Source: CAWIHA01 sp963835855
Lineage (GTDB): Bacteria > Acidobacteriota > Terriglobia > Bryobacterales > Bryobacteraceae
Direction of reading: 5' to 3'
DNA: 64,000 nucleotides
NCBI GenBank assembly: GCA_963835855.1
Contig: CAWIHA010000001.1
Coordinates: forward strand, 1-64,000
Shown here: positions 54,817 through 63,390 of the stretch, piece by piece
Position numbering within the stretch: the first letter of the stretch is position 1
Layout: every line of letters starts with the position of its first letter
Made by a program: the position numbers and the translations under genes
Notes under the pieces: model-generated
Databases searched by the model: none
The model's input: the letters and a program-made list of their open reading frames with translations, nothing else
What the model was told of the DNA's origin: nothing

Positions 54817-57618
54817 ATGCCGCTTTCTTGGAACGAAATCCGCCACCGCGCGATTGTCTTTTCAAAGGAATGGACAGGTGTCAAAAGGGAGCAGGCAGAA
54901 AAACAAACCTTCTGGAACGAGTTCTTCAATGTCTTCGGCACGCCGCGTCGGGCCGTAGCCAGCTTCGAAGAACCGGTGAGGAACATCTCAGGCCAATACG
55001 GCTACATTGACTTGTTCTGGCCTGGCGTGGTGCTCGTGGAGCACAAGAGCCTCGGAAAGGACCTTGGGAAAGCTGAGTCGCAGGCATTCCGCTACATCCA
55101 GGACCTCGCACGGGAGGGACGCACAGATGAGATCCCCCGCTATGTCATGGTTTCCGACTTTGCCCGCATAGCCCTGCACGATCTCGAACCCGAAGACCAG
55201 TCCTACCTCCCGCTATTCGACAACCGCCGTGTGGCGACCATCGAATTCCCGCTAGCTGATTTCCACAATTACATTCACGCCTTCGCCTTCATCCCTGGCT
55301 ACAAACAGCACAAATTCGAGGAGCAAGACCCGATCAACATCGAAGCAGTCGAGATCATGGGCCACCTGCATGACGCACTTGAAGCAGGGGGTTATGCAGG
55401 CCATCGACTCGAGCGCTTCCTTGTTCGCATCCTGTTTTGCCTCTTCGCCGAGGACACCGGCATCTTCGAACGTGAGTCGTTCAAGCTCTACCTGGTGAAT
55501 CGCACTGCTGAAGACGGCTCTGACCTTGGACTGCACCTCGCTCGCCTATTCGATGTTCTCAACACACCAACCGGAGAGCGTCAGAAGAACCTCGACGAAA
55601 CTCTCACCGAATTTGCTTATGTCAACGGCGAACTCTTCGCCGAGGACCTCGGTTTCGCCGACTTTAACCGCGACATGCGCAACGCGCTGCTGGCCTGCAC
55701 GCATTTCGAATGGTCCCGCATCTCGCCAGCCATTTTCGGCTCGCTCTTTCAGGCTGTCATCGAGCCGAGGGAACGGCGGCAAATCGGCGGGCATTACACC
55801 AACGAGCGCGACATCCTTAAGCTCATCCGCTCACTGTTCCTCGACGACCTGCGAGCGGAATTCGAGCGCGCCAAAGGCAGCAAAGCCGAACTAAGGCGGT
55901 TCCATGAAAGGATCGTGGGGCTTCGCTTCCTAGACCCGGCGTGCGGCTGCGGCAACTTTCTGGTAATCACCTACCGCGAGTTGCGTCTTCTCGAAACAGA
56001 AATTCTCAAGTTGCTCTATCCCCACACGCAGCAAGAATTGGACATCCAGCGCCTTTCCCTTGTGGATGTCGACGCCTTCTACGGCATCGAGATCAGCGAG
56101 TGGCCCGCACGCATCGCCGAAGTCGCCATGTGGCTGATGGATCACCAGATGAACATTCGCCTGTCTGAAGCCTTCGGCCAGTATTTCGTTCGCCTCCCGC
56201 TTAAGAAATCCCCCACCATCGTCTGCGGCAATGCACTCCGCCTCGACTGGAAAAAAATCCTTCCGCCCGACAAATGCAGCTACGTTCTCGGCAACCCGCC
56301 GTTCGTTGGAAAACACTATCGAACTGGCGAGCAACGAGAAGATTTGCTCGCTGTTCACAGCGGCGTAAAAGCCGCCGCTGACCTCGACTACGTTACAGCA
56401 TGGTATCGCAAGGCTGCCGAATATATGCGCGGTTCGCGAATAGTTGCGGCGTTCGTTTCCACGAACTCAATAACCCAAGGGGAGCAGGTACCTCTCCTAT
56501 GGCCCACTCTGTTCTCGCAGTTCGGGATTAAAATCCACTTCGCCCACCGAACCTTTCCCTGGGAGAGCGAAGCCCGGGGCAAAGCACATGTTCATGTCGT
56601 GATCATCGGGTTCGGTGCCTTCAACCCAAGCAGCAAACGGATCTACGACTATAGCTTAGACGGACAAGAAGTAACTGTCGTCACTGCAAGGAACATCAGC
56701 CCCTACCTCGTTGAAGGAAGCGATACTACGATCACCAAGCGAACCAAACCGTTGACCGATGTTCCTGAAATGCGGTGTGGCAATAAACCGAGCGACGGTG
56801 GATACCTCATTTTGGACGAAGAGGAGCAGCGAAAACTTATCGACGCTACGCCTACAGCCGAGAAGTTCTTGCGTAAATTCATCGGCTCGCAAGAGTTCAT
56901 CAACGGAGGGCATCGTTGGTGTCTCTGGCTCAAAGACGCCGCCCCCTCGGAGTTGCGCGCCGTGCCTGAAATCATACGGCGCGTCGAACAAGTCAGGAAG
57001 TTTAGGCTTGAAAGCACCGCAGAGCCAACGCGCCAAGCGGCGGGCACCCCTGCGCTTTTCTTTTTCATCTCCCAACCTCCCAGACATTACATCGCAATCC
57101 CCGAAGTGTCGTCAGAGCGCCGCAACTACATCCCTATTGGGTATCTACCACCCAAAATCGTTGCGAGCAACAAGCTCTATATCATTGCCGAACCAAGTCT
57201 CTACATCCTCGGCGTTTTGCAGTCGGCCATGCACATGGCTTGGATGCGGCAGGTAGCGGGTCGACTGGAAAGCCGATACCAATATTCAGGGGCAATGGTT
57301 TACAACACGTTTCCGTGGCCCGAGGAGCCGAGCGCCAAGCAACGGGCTGCGGTAGAAAATGCTGCGCAAGCGGTGTTGGACGCGCGCAAGACATTTCCCG
57401 ACGCGACTCTGGCCGACCTTTACGAGCCGCTGACAATGCCTCCGGCGCTGGTTAAGGCCCACGCCAATCTCGACCGCGCCGTTGACCGCTGCTATCGCCC
57501 GCAACCTTTCGACAGCGACCGGCAGCGGGTTGAGCATCTCTTCGCCCTCTACGAAAAACTGACCGCACCCCTCATTCCGCCCGCCAAGAAAAAACGACAA
57601 AGACAACGCTCAAATTAG
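54817..57618 (+). CDS. MmeI-like type IIL restriction-modification enzyme
   Basis: 933 residues combining nuclease, methyltransferase and target recognition, as in MmeI. N-terminal PD-(D/E)XK nuclease: GYIDLFWPGVVLVEHKS with Asp65, Glu75 and Lys77. Helical connector: IGGHYTNERDILKLIRSLFL. N6-adenine methyltransferase: motif I LRFLDPACGCGNFLVITYRE (about 369-388), motif IV NPPF (493-496). Target-recognition and C-terminal parts run from about residue 600 (MRCGNKPSDGGYLILDEEEQ; YSGAMVYNTFPWPE). Such enzymes methylate one strand for self-marking and cut about 20 bases from the site, defending against phage. No separate methylase or specificity gene is needed. All catalytic motifs look intact; recognition site unknown. 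Confidence 0.9.
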   Translation: MPLSWNEIRHRAIVFSKEWTGVKREQAEKQTFWNEFFNVFGTPRRAVASFEEPVRNISGQYGYIDLFWPGVVLVEHKSLGKDLGKAESQAFRYIQDLAREGRTDEIPRYVMVSDFARIALHDLEPEDQSYLPLFDNRRVATIEFPLADFHNYIHAFAFIPGYKQHKFEEQDPINIEAVEIMGHLHDALEAGGYAGHRLERFLVRILFCLFAEDTGIFERESFKLYLVNRTAEDGSDLGLHLARLFDVLNTPTGERQKNLDETLTEFAYVNGELFAEDLGFADFNRDMRNALLACTHFEWSRISPAIFGSLFQAVIEPRERRQIGGHYTNERDILKLIRSLFLDDLRAEFERAKGSKAELRRFHERIVGLRFLDPACGCGNFLVITYRELRLLETEILKLLYPHTQQELDIQRLSLVDVDAFYGIEISEWPARIAEVAMWLMDHQMNIRLSEAFGQYFVRLPLKKSPTIVCGNALRLDWKKILPPDKCSYVLGNPPFVGKHYRTGEQREDLLAVHSGVKAAADLDYVTAWYRKAAEYMRGSRIVAAFVSTNSITQGEQVPLLWPTLFSQFGIKIHFAHRTFPWESEARGKAHVHVVIIGFGAFNPSSKRIYDYSLDGQEVTVVTARNISPYLVEGSDTTITKRTKPLTDVPEMRCGNKPSDGGYLILDEEEQRKLIDATPTAEKFLRKFIGSQEFINGGHRWCLWLKDAAPSELRAVPEIIRRVEQVRKFRLESTAEPTRQAAGTPALFFFISQPPRHYIAIPEVSSERRNYIPIGYLPPKIVASNKLYIIAEPSLYILGVLQSAMHMAWMRQVAGRLESRYQYSGAMVYNTFPWPEEPSAKQRAAVENAAQAVLDARKTFPDATLADLYEPLTMPPALVKAHANLDRAVDRCYRPQPFDSDRQRVEHLFALYEKLTAPLIPPAKKKRQRQRSN

Positions 57619-57645
57619 GACACCACTCAACGCGTAACCCACCCT

Positions 57646-59481
57646 CTATTGCGCGCCGCGAAGAGCGACGGCCAGCTCGCAGCCGATTAGAAACTGCCGG
57701 CCCGGCATCACCACGCCCTGGATCTGCTGGTAACTGGTATTGGTGATGTTGCTCAACTGGATGTACGGATGCAGGCGCGAGCGGTTGTACGCGGCCGAGG
57801 CGTCCCAGAGCGCATAGGAACTCGCGTTGTAACGCTCTAAGACTCCGACGCGCGTTCTGGCGACGATTCCGCGGGGCAGCGATCCTTCCCAAGTGGCGAC
57901 TCCGTTTTCGGAAGGGAAGCTGAAGAGGTAGCGCGAGTTCACGCCGGCAAGCGCGGCCTGCGCGCCGTGAATTCCCGTATAGCTGAACTTGAGCAGTTGA
58001 TTGCGTGTGACCTGGACGGTCACGGACGTTTCGACGCCGGTAAGATTCAGCCGGTCGATGTTCTCCGCCATCCAGACGACGTTCGAAGGATACTGCACGT
58101 AATCGATGCCATCGCGCACGCGATTCTGGAACAGCGTTGCCTCAGCCCGGAAGCGCCCGCCGCTCGTCCAGTCGATGCCCCCCTCGTAAGTCCAGGCCGT
58201 TTCGGGGCGCAGGGCCGGGTTCCCGATCGTGGTGGGATCGCGATAGTAGAGGTCGGTGTAATCGGGCAGCCGGAAGGCGCGACTCGCCGCGGCGCGAATC
58301 TTGAGGTGCTGGTTGACCCAGTAACCCATGGCCGCGCTCGGGCTGAACTCGGCGCCATGCACGCTGTAGATCTCTTCGCGCGCACCGAGAGAAAACGAGA
58401 AGCGGCGGAGCGCGCGCTCATCGAGCGAGGCATATAAGGAGCCGCGCGCTCGCGAATGATCGCCAAGGGCCGTGCTGCGAATCGATTCCTGGTCGCCTTC
58501 AGCGCCCCAGAAGATTTTCGTGTTCCTGGCGAGCGGCTCAGTCCTGCGCACGGCCGCTTCCCAACTCTTATCCTCGTGCCGGTTTTCGTAGATCTGCGGA
58601 TCGTCTCGAATGAGATCGAACAGATCGGTGTGGCGGCGGAAGCCGAATGCCACCTGCGTGCGCTCATCGAAAGTCTGTTGGACGGAGCCGTACCACGTCC
58701 GCGTGCGCTCCCAGGAAGGGAAATCCCCATAAAACTGTGCGGCGCCAAACGGGCGGTCGCCGTACGCCACGAGAGCGCTTGTGGCGCCCCAGGCGGATTC
58801 CAAGAACGTCGTGGATGAAAGATCGAGGTTGCGATAATCGCGGTCCGGCAGAAAACCGGAGGAGAAATCGCGCGAGAACGCAAGCCCTTCGCTGAGTTTC
58901 CGAAACACTTCCGTCCACTCCACCCGCTCCTCGTTGGTTCCGAAATTCCCGGCGCCAGCGCGAAGGCGGATCTCAGAAGCTTCCGGCTTCGCCGTGATGA
59001 AGTTGACGACGCCTCCGACAGCGTCCGATCCGTAGAGCGTCGAGCCGGCGCCGCGCAGCACCTCCACTTGCGACAGCGCCTCCATCGGGAGCGAGACATC
59101 GAGGTTGTGGTGCCCGGTCTGAGGATCGTTGACGCGCAGTCCGTTTACCAGAACCAGCGTCTGGTCAAAGCTCCCGCCGCGAATGGAAAGATCGCCCTGC
59201 ACGCCGCCGGGCGCGCGCTGGCGAAGATCGAGCGTCGCATCGGTCGCGATGAGATCGGTCCACGTATCGGTCAGCAATAATTCCGGAGCAACCGGAAACG
59301 CCGCAACTGAGCGGTCGGCCTCTTCGAGCGGAATCGGCTCGTAGGTTCCGGTCACGATCACTGACTCGTGTCGTGGCGACGCTTGCTGCTGCGGCGACGG
59401 TGTTGGCTGCGGCTGTGGCGTTTGCTGTCCGGCCAAAGGTAGACATGAGAGCAGTATGAGAAGCGAACGGGATTGGACCAT
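57646..59481 (-). CDS. TonB-dependent outer-membrane receptor (BtuB/siderophore type)
   Basis: 611 residues. Signal peptide (LLILLSCLPLAGQQ), a Pro/Gln-rich stretch, then the plug domain: VIVTGTYEPIPLEEADRSVA (TonB-box-like region), LIATDATLDLRQRAPGGVQG, DLSIRGGSFDQTLVLVNGLR and SQVEVLRGAGSTLYGSDAVGGVVNFIT. The 22-strand barrel follows (for example RAFRLPDYTDLYYRDPTTIG and ALRPETAWTYEGGIDW), ending in an aromatic-poor terminal strand. It is shorter than the Oar-type receptor and has no carboxypeptidase-like domain, so it suits small ligands such as cobalamin, siderophores or metals. No cobalamin riboswitch was found upstream. FeoAB lies 1.5 kb away, making iron a reasonable but unproven guess. 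Confidence 0.9.
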   Translation of the reverse strand: MVQSRSLLILLSCLPLAGQQTPQPQPTPSPQQQASPRHESVIVTGTYEPIPLEEADRSVAAFPVAPELLLTDTWTDLIATDATLDLRQRAPGGVQGDLSIRGGSFDQTLVLVNGLRVNDPQTGHHNLDVSLPMEALSQVEVLRGAGSTLYGSDAVGGVVNFITAKPEASEIRLRAGAGNFGTNEERVEWTEVFRKLSEGLAFSRDFSSGFLPDRDYRNLDLSSTTFLESAWGATSALVAYGDRPFGAAQFYGDFPSWERTRTWYGSVQQTFDERTQVAFGFRRHTDLFDLIRDDPQIYENRHEDKSWEAAVRRTEPLARNTKIFWGAEGDQESIRSTALGDHSRARGSLYASLDERALRRFSFSLGAREEIYSVHGAEFSPSAAMGYWVNQHLKIRAAASRAFRLPDYTDLYYRDPTTIGNPALRPETAWTYEGGIDWTSGGRFRAEATLFQNRVRDGIDYVQYPSNVVWMAENIDRLNLTGVETSVTVQVTRNQLLKFSYTGIHGAQAALAGVNSRYLFSFPSENGVATWEGSLPRGIVARTRVGVLERYNASSYALWDASAAYNRSRLHPYIQLSNITNTSYQQIQGVVMPGRQFLIGCELAVALRGAQ

Positions 59482-59611
59482 CCAAACAGTATGGCATTGC
59501 CGGTTGGGATGCCGTCAGCTGGCGCTAAATTTGTGTACTCGGCCCTTTGAGTCGTTTCATTACGAGGACAATCCAAACCCGGCGCCCCGTTGATCCTCGG
59601 TACGAGAGAGG

Positions 59612-60046
59612 TCAGCTCTGCGGCGTGGTAACGGGTAAGACCCGTAGGATTTGGTCAATCTCGGCTTGAGAGAGCAGGCGCGACTCCTGGACCACGGCCC
59701 TGATCTTGTGCAAGTATCGCGTGGGGAGTCGGCCTGCGTTTGTCACGTCCCCTCGTTCAAATCCGCCGCACAGACTGCTGACGCTCAAGACTTCGAGCTC
59801 AAAGCATTGAATAATGCTCTCAACGCTAAGGAAGGACGTTGCCCGGTGTGGGATGCGCACGACCTCTCGCTTGTGGCTCTCCTGGTGCAAATATGCGAGC
59901 TGAGATGAAATCAGGAAGCCGAGTGCCACGGTCGTGGAGCGCCCGATGATCAGAACGTACTTGTTCTTCCGCGGGTGCTCCCTGGAACTGTAACCCTTGA
60001 CGTGAAGGACTGAGCTGGGGCTGAGGTCAATCCTATCTTGCGGCAT
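59612..60046 (-). CDS. Probable toxin partner of a Panacea (SocA-like) antitoxin
   Basis: 144 residues, overlapping the end of the Panacea gene by 14 bases. A beta-rich first half (SVLHVKGYSSREHPRKNKYV, LIIGRSTTVALGFLISSQLA, REVVRIPHRATSFLSVESII) resembles the small-barrel toxins of the MazF/PemK type (family resemblance by eye, weak). The C-terminal third is helical (SRLLSQAEIDQILRVLPV). Panacea antitoxins are known to pair with many unrelated toxins, and position and size fit that role. No known catalytic residues can be pointed to. Confidence 0.6.
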   Translation of the reverse strand: MPQDRIDLSPSSVLHVKGYSSREHPRKNKYVLIIGRSTTVALGFLISSQLAYLHQESHKREVVRIPHRATSFLSVESIIQCFELEVLSVSSLCGGFERGDVTNAGRLPTRYLHKIRAVVQESRLLSQAEIDQILRVLPVTTPQS

Positions 60047-60578
60047 ACGGGCGGAGAAGATCCCTCGATTCCTGCTCCGCCTCTGCGAGCGCCTTCACGT
60101 GTTCGGCTTCCGGGCGGCCCTCGAAGAACAGGGCATAGTCAATTGGGCAACAATCGTCGGACCGCGACCAGGGCGCTTCGGCATGGGTCTTACTCCTCAA
60201 TGACGCGGCTGACAGCCTTCCGTACGACTTGACAACCCACTCGAGAATTTCAATATCCGATTTGGAGAGGACCCTCCGGTTGGCTGGTTGTTTCGGATGA
60301 ACTGAATCTCCAATCACGGAGACGTACTTCTCGAGCAGAGCGTTCTCTGCGGCCGACGCCTTCCCCCGAAGCATGTCAAGACCGCGGGTTGGGATTGGGC
60401 CATGGGGGAGTTTGTAATACTGGTCTCCCGTGATGGGCCTGCCATATCGCACCAGATGTTCCCTATCGGCGTAATAGAGGTGCTTGCAGATTGCCAGCTT
60501 CGTGCTGTTTCGGCAACCTTGGGCAAGATAGGCAACGGCATTAACGAACTTCTCTGGGTTGAATTGAAACCGCATCAT
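60033..60578 (-). CDS. Panacea-domain (SocA-like, DUF4065) antitoxin
   Basis: 181 residues from the first of two adjacent ATGs (60578), with AGGG about six bases upstream; an in-frame start at 60629 would lie upstream of the predicted promoter. The family core is clear: KFVNAVAYLAQGCRNSTKLA, then ICKHLYYADREHLVRYGRPI, TGDQYYKLPHGPIPTRGLDM and SDIEILEWVVKSYGRLSAAS. Panacea domains neutralise very diverse toxins, some by chaperone-like or protease-adaptor action (SocA with ClpXP). It is first in the pair, followed by the overlapping toxin candidate. A -10 TATAAT lies just upstream. Confidence 0.85.
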   Translation of the reverse strand: MMRFQFNPEKFVNAVAYLAQGCRNSTKLAICKHLYYADREHLVRYGRPITGDQYYKLPHGPIPTRGLDMLRGKASAAENALLEKYVSVIGDSVHPKQPANRRVLSKSDIEILEWVVKSYGRLSAASLRSKTHAEAPWSRSDDCCPIDYALFFEGRPEAEHVKALAEAEQESRDLLRPYAAR

Positions 60579-60605
60579 ATTCGCCCTTTGTTCGCCACAG
60601 ACTTG

Positions 60606-60611
60606 ATTATA
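60606..60611 (-). promoter_or_regulatory. -10 element of the Panacea toxin-antitoxin promoter
   Basis: A perfect TATAAT on the minus strand, 27 bases upstream of the ATG at 60578. No good -35 is visible at 17 bases. The predicted leader is about 20 bases, and the position supports the shorter start. Confidence 0.5.
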
Positions 60612-61026
60612 CACCAATCGTATCGACATCCAGCCGAAAAATCATCTGCCCTACCCCCTCTTTGCCCGCGCCCTGCTTCCGCACATCCATGACGTCCGCT
60701 GCCGCATAAGCGACTCGATGTACATAGCTTACCGCGTCCGAGAGAAAGCTCCCATTACTATACTACGAAGGCATCGTGATCGTTGTGAGCTGCTCCGGCG
60801 AACGGCGAAAACCCACTTGGCGCTCTTTGCGGATCCGTTACGCAGTCGGCGCCGGGAGCAGGGCGGAGGCACGCGCGCCGCAGCCGCTCCCGGGCCGTGA
60901 GCGGCAGGAGAAGGAGCTGCAAGGCTCAACCTAAAGGGTGCGCGCGGAACCGGGACGGCACAATAGGCCGCCGGTACTCAGGTGTTCGATACGCCCCGGC
61001 TGTTCGGTTCGGAAGAGCGCTGCCGC
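60612..61026. other. Intergenic region between feoB and the toxin-antitoxin pair
   Basis: About 415 bases with no supported gene. One hairpin, CCGCTC-N9-GAGCGG (60884-60904), without a T-run. Short open frames on both strands have Arg/Ala-rich, shadow-like composition. Confidence 0.4.
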
Positions 61027-62928
61027 TCAGGCCAGCCAGGCGGTCACCAGGCGGTTGGCGATGAATGCGCCGCAGTAAGCGAGCGTGGTCATGTAGACGA
61101 ACTGGAGGGCGGGCCACTTCCAGCCGGCAGTCTCGCGCCGCACGACGGCGATCGTGGACATACACTGCATCGCGAAGGCGAAGAAGATCATGAGCGCGAC
61201 GGCGCCGCCGGGCGTGAGGTCGTTCCGCAGAGCCTTCTGCAAACCGAGCGATCTCGCGTCCGGGTCCATGCCGTAGATGGTGCCGAGCGTTCCGACGATG
61301 ACTTCGCGCGCGGCCAGCGACGTGATCAAGCCGATGCCGATCTTCCAGTTAAAGCCCAGCGGCTTGATGGCTGGCTCGACCGCGTGGCCCAGCGTTCCAG
61401 CGAAGCTATGGGCGATGGGGGGCAGCTTTCCGTTGTGAAGCGGCAGGTGTGCGAAAATCCAGAGCGCAATTGAGACGGCCAGAATGATGGTGCCGGCGCG
61501 GCGCAGGAAAATCTTCGAGCGGTCCAGCAATCGCAGGCCGAGAGATTCGAGCGTGGGCCGGCGATAGGGCGGCATCTCGAGGACGAATGACACACGCTCG
61601 CTTTTGAGGATCGACGATTTCAAGACGCGCGCGGTCGTGAACGCCGCGACGAACCCGAGCGCGTAGAGGCCGAGCATGGCCGCGGCGCGCGTGCCGAGCA
61701 GCGGGCCGAGGATGGGGCGCGCAGGCAAAAACGCCGCGATGAGGAGCGTATAGACGGGCAGCCTCGCCGAGCAGGTCATCAGAGGGGCGATCAGGATGGT
61801 CGCGGTGCGGTCCCGCTTGTTCTCGATGGTGCGCGTGGAGAGGATCGCCGGAACGGCGCACGCATAGGCCGAGAGCAGCGGGATAAACGATTTCCCTTGC
61901 AGGCCGACCTTGGCCATGGTGCGGTCCGCGATGAGCGCCGCGCGCGCCAGATATCCGGAGTCTTCGAGAATGCCGATGAACAGGAACAGCAGCAAAATCT
62001 GCGGCAGGAACACCAGCACCGCGCCGACGCCGCCCCATACGCCTTCCACCAGCAACGAACGCAGTGGCGAATCCGGGAGCAGCGAGCCGACCCACGAGCC
62101 GGACCGCGTGATGAACCATTGCACGCCATCCATCATTGGCCGGGCCCAGGTGAAAATCGACTGGAATACGGCGACGACCACGAGTGCGAAAACAACCGCC
62201 CCCCAGACGGGATGCAGGAAGATGGCATCGAGCCGGCGCGTCCAGACTGGCGGCGCCGGCGGCTGGTACTTCGCGTGCGTGCCGAGGCGCGTCGCCCAGG
62301 CCCGGCATTTCGGGACATCGTCGAGTGCGGGCAGTTCCAGTGGCGATGGCGCGACGCCGTACTCGCCGACAAACTGGAAGACGGGTTCGAGCCCTTCGCC
62401 CCGCGCCGCGCTGGCCAGCACTACGGGCGCGCCGAGCCGCTGCGCGAGCGCCGCGGTGTCCACCTCGCCGCCGCGTTCCCGCAGGTCGTCCGCCATGTTC
62501 AGCACGATCATGGCCGGCAGGCCGAGCGAAAGAATGGGCGCGGCGAGCATCAGGTGGCGGCCGAGATTCGTCGAATCGAGGATGAGGATCACCGCATCCG
62601 GCCGCGGGAAATCCTTCATCTGGCCGGTGAGGATATCATGCGCGACCTGCTCGTCTTCCGAATGCGCCTGGAGGCCGTAGACGCCGGGCAGATCGACCAG
62701 CGTGACCTCGCGGCCGTTCTCGAGCCGCGCGCGGCCCAGCCGCTGCTCGACCGTGACTCCCGGGTAATTGGCAACCTTCTGCCGCAGGCCGGTGAGGCGG
62801 TTGAATAGCGTGGATTTTCCGGAGTTCGGCGGTCCGACAATGGCTACAAGCCGCGTTCCCGAGCGCCCGTTTGACGCTGGCTGGGTGATCGGGAGCGAGG
62901 CGAGCGCGCAACCGTCGCAATGGCCCAT
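61027..62928 (-). CDS. feoB: Ferrous iron transport protein B
   Basis: 633 residues, near the short end for FeoB. N-terminal G domain: G1 GPPNSGKST (32-40), G2 NYPGVTVEQRLG, G3 DLPGVYGLQAHSEDEQVAHD (79 on), G4 NMAD (144-147). The membrane part has two Gate domains (FLPQILLLFLFIGILEDSGY; SFIPLLSAYACAVPAILSTR with the conserved Cys) and the C-terminal helices (LAAREVIVGTLGTIYGMDPD). The N-terminus has a CDGC pair (Cys4, Cys7). It takes up Fe2+ through the inner membrane. FeoA lies four bases upstream in the same operon; no FeoC. Confidence 0.95.
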   Translation of the reverse strand: MGHCDGCALASLPITQPASNGRSGTRLVAIVGPPNSGKSTLFNRLTGLRQKVANYPGVTVEQRLGRARLENGREVTLVDLPGVYGLQAHSEDEQVAHDILTGQMKDFPRPDAVILILDSTNLGRHLMLAAPILSLGLPAMIVLNMADDLRERGGEVDTAALAQRLGAPVVLASAARGEGLEPVFQFVGEYGVAPSPLELPALDDVPKCRAWATRLGTHAKYQPPAPPVWTRRLDAIFLHPVWGAVVFALVVVAVFQSIFTWARPMMDGVQWFITRSGSWVGSLLPDSPLRSLLVEGVWGGVGAVLVFLPQILLLFLFIGILEDSGYLARAALIADRTMAKVGLQGKSFIPLLSAYACAVPAILSTRTIENKRDRTATILIAPLMTCSARLPVYTLLIAAFLPARPILGPLLGTRAAAMLGLYALGFVAAFTTARVLKSSILKSERVSFVLEMPPYRRPTLESLGLRLLDRSKIFLRRAGTIILAVSIALWIFAHLPLHNGKLPPIAHSFAGTLGHAVEPAIKPLGFNWKIGIGLITSLAAREVIVGTLGTIYGMDPDARSLGLQKALRNDLTPGGAVALMIFFAFAMQCMSTIAVVRRETAGWKWPALQFVYMTTLAYCGAFIANRLVTAWLA

Positions 62929-62932
62929 GCTG

Positions 62933-63232
62933 CTAGTCCGCGGCGGCTGACTGTTTGCGGAGTTTCAGATGCGCGGCGGTTTCACGCCGCAAGGCAATTT
63001 CAGATCCGTCCACACGGAACACGCGTGGGTCGCCGCCCGGCGCGCTCCTGGCGGCCGTGACAGGATGGCCTGGGACAAAACCGAGCTCCATCAAGCGGCG
63101 GGCGGTGTCTCGCGGCAGGTCCAAACGATCCAGAACGCCCTGTTCGCCTTCGCGCAACTCGACCAGGCTGGCGGGCTGGCGGCGGGAACGGGCCGGGCGG
63201 CGAGGCGAACCCATCTTGACAATCGCTTGCAT
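62933..63232 (-). CDS. feoA: Ferrous iron transport protein A
   Basis: About 99 residues if begun at the ATG at 63232 (93 from the ATG at 63214). SH3-like FeoA fold: SLVELREGEQGVLDRLDLPR, DTARRLMELGFVPGHPVTAA and PRVFRVDGSEIALRRETAAH. FeoA binds and supports FeoB. An N-terminal Arg-rich extension (SPRRPARSRRQP) is unusual. The promoter at 63241-63270 would start transcription near 63234, so either translation is leaderless from 63232 or it begins at 63214; there is no Shine-Dalgarno sequence for either. Confidence 0.85.
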   Translation of the reverse strand: MQAIVKMGSPRRPARSRRQPASLVELREGEQGVLDRLDLPRDTARRLMELGFVPGHPVTAARSAPGGDPRVFRVDGSEIALRRETAAHLKLRKQSAAAD

Positions 63233-63240
63233 CACACTCA

Positions 63241-63270
63241 AGTATCGGCTTTTAGCGTGTGGCCTGTCAA
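63241..63270 (-). promoter_or_regulatory. Sigma70-like promoter of feoAB
   Basis: TTGACA (63265-63270, minus strand), 18-base spacer, GATACT (63241-63246). It lies right before feoA. No Fur-box consensus overlaps it. Confidence 0.6.
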
Positions 63271-63301
63271 GCGCGCGAAGGTAGGGTGAATCGCTTATTA
63301 T

Positions 63302-63316
63302 TGCAACTGAATTGCA
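63302..63316. promoter_or_regulatory. Palindrome TGCAA-N5-TTGCA in the feoA / DUF5996 divergent region
   Basis: A perfect 5+5 inverted repeat between two divergent genes, about 30 bases upstream of the feoA -35. It could be an operator for a dimeric regulator; a single copy, so chance is possible. Confidence 0.3.
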
Positions 63317-63390
63317 GGATGCGCCTCTTCGTCACATACGCCTTTCGTCAAGCATCCGTTCGTGCTAGAACAGAACCAGAGGGGTGATCC

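Noticed and set aside
59482..59611. Possible cobalamin riboswitch before the BtuB-like receptor
   Set aside because: The conserved B12-box sequence and paired elements are absent, and the region is too short.
63271..63390. Possible Fur box near feoAB
   Set aside because: No match to the GATAATGATAATCATTATC-type consensus; only an unrelated TGCAA palindrome is present.
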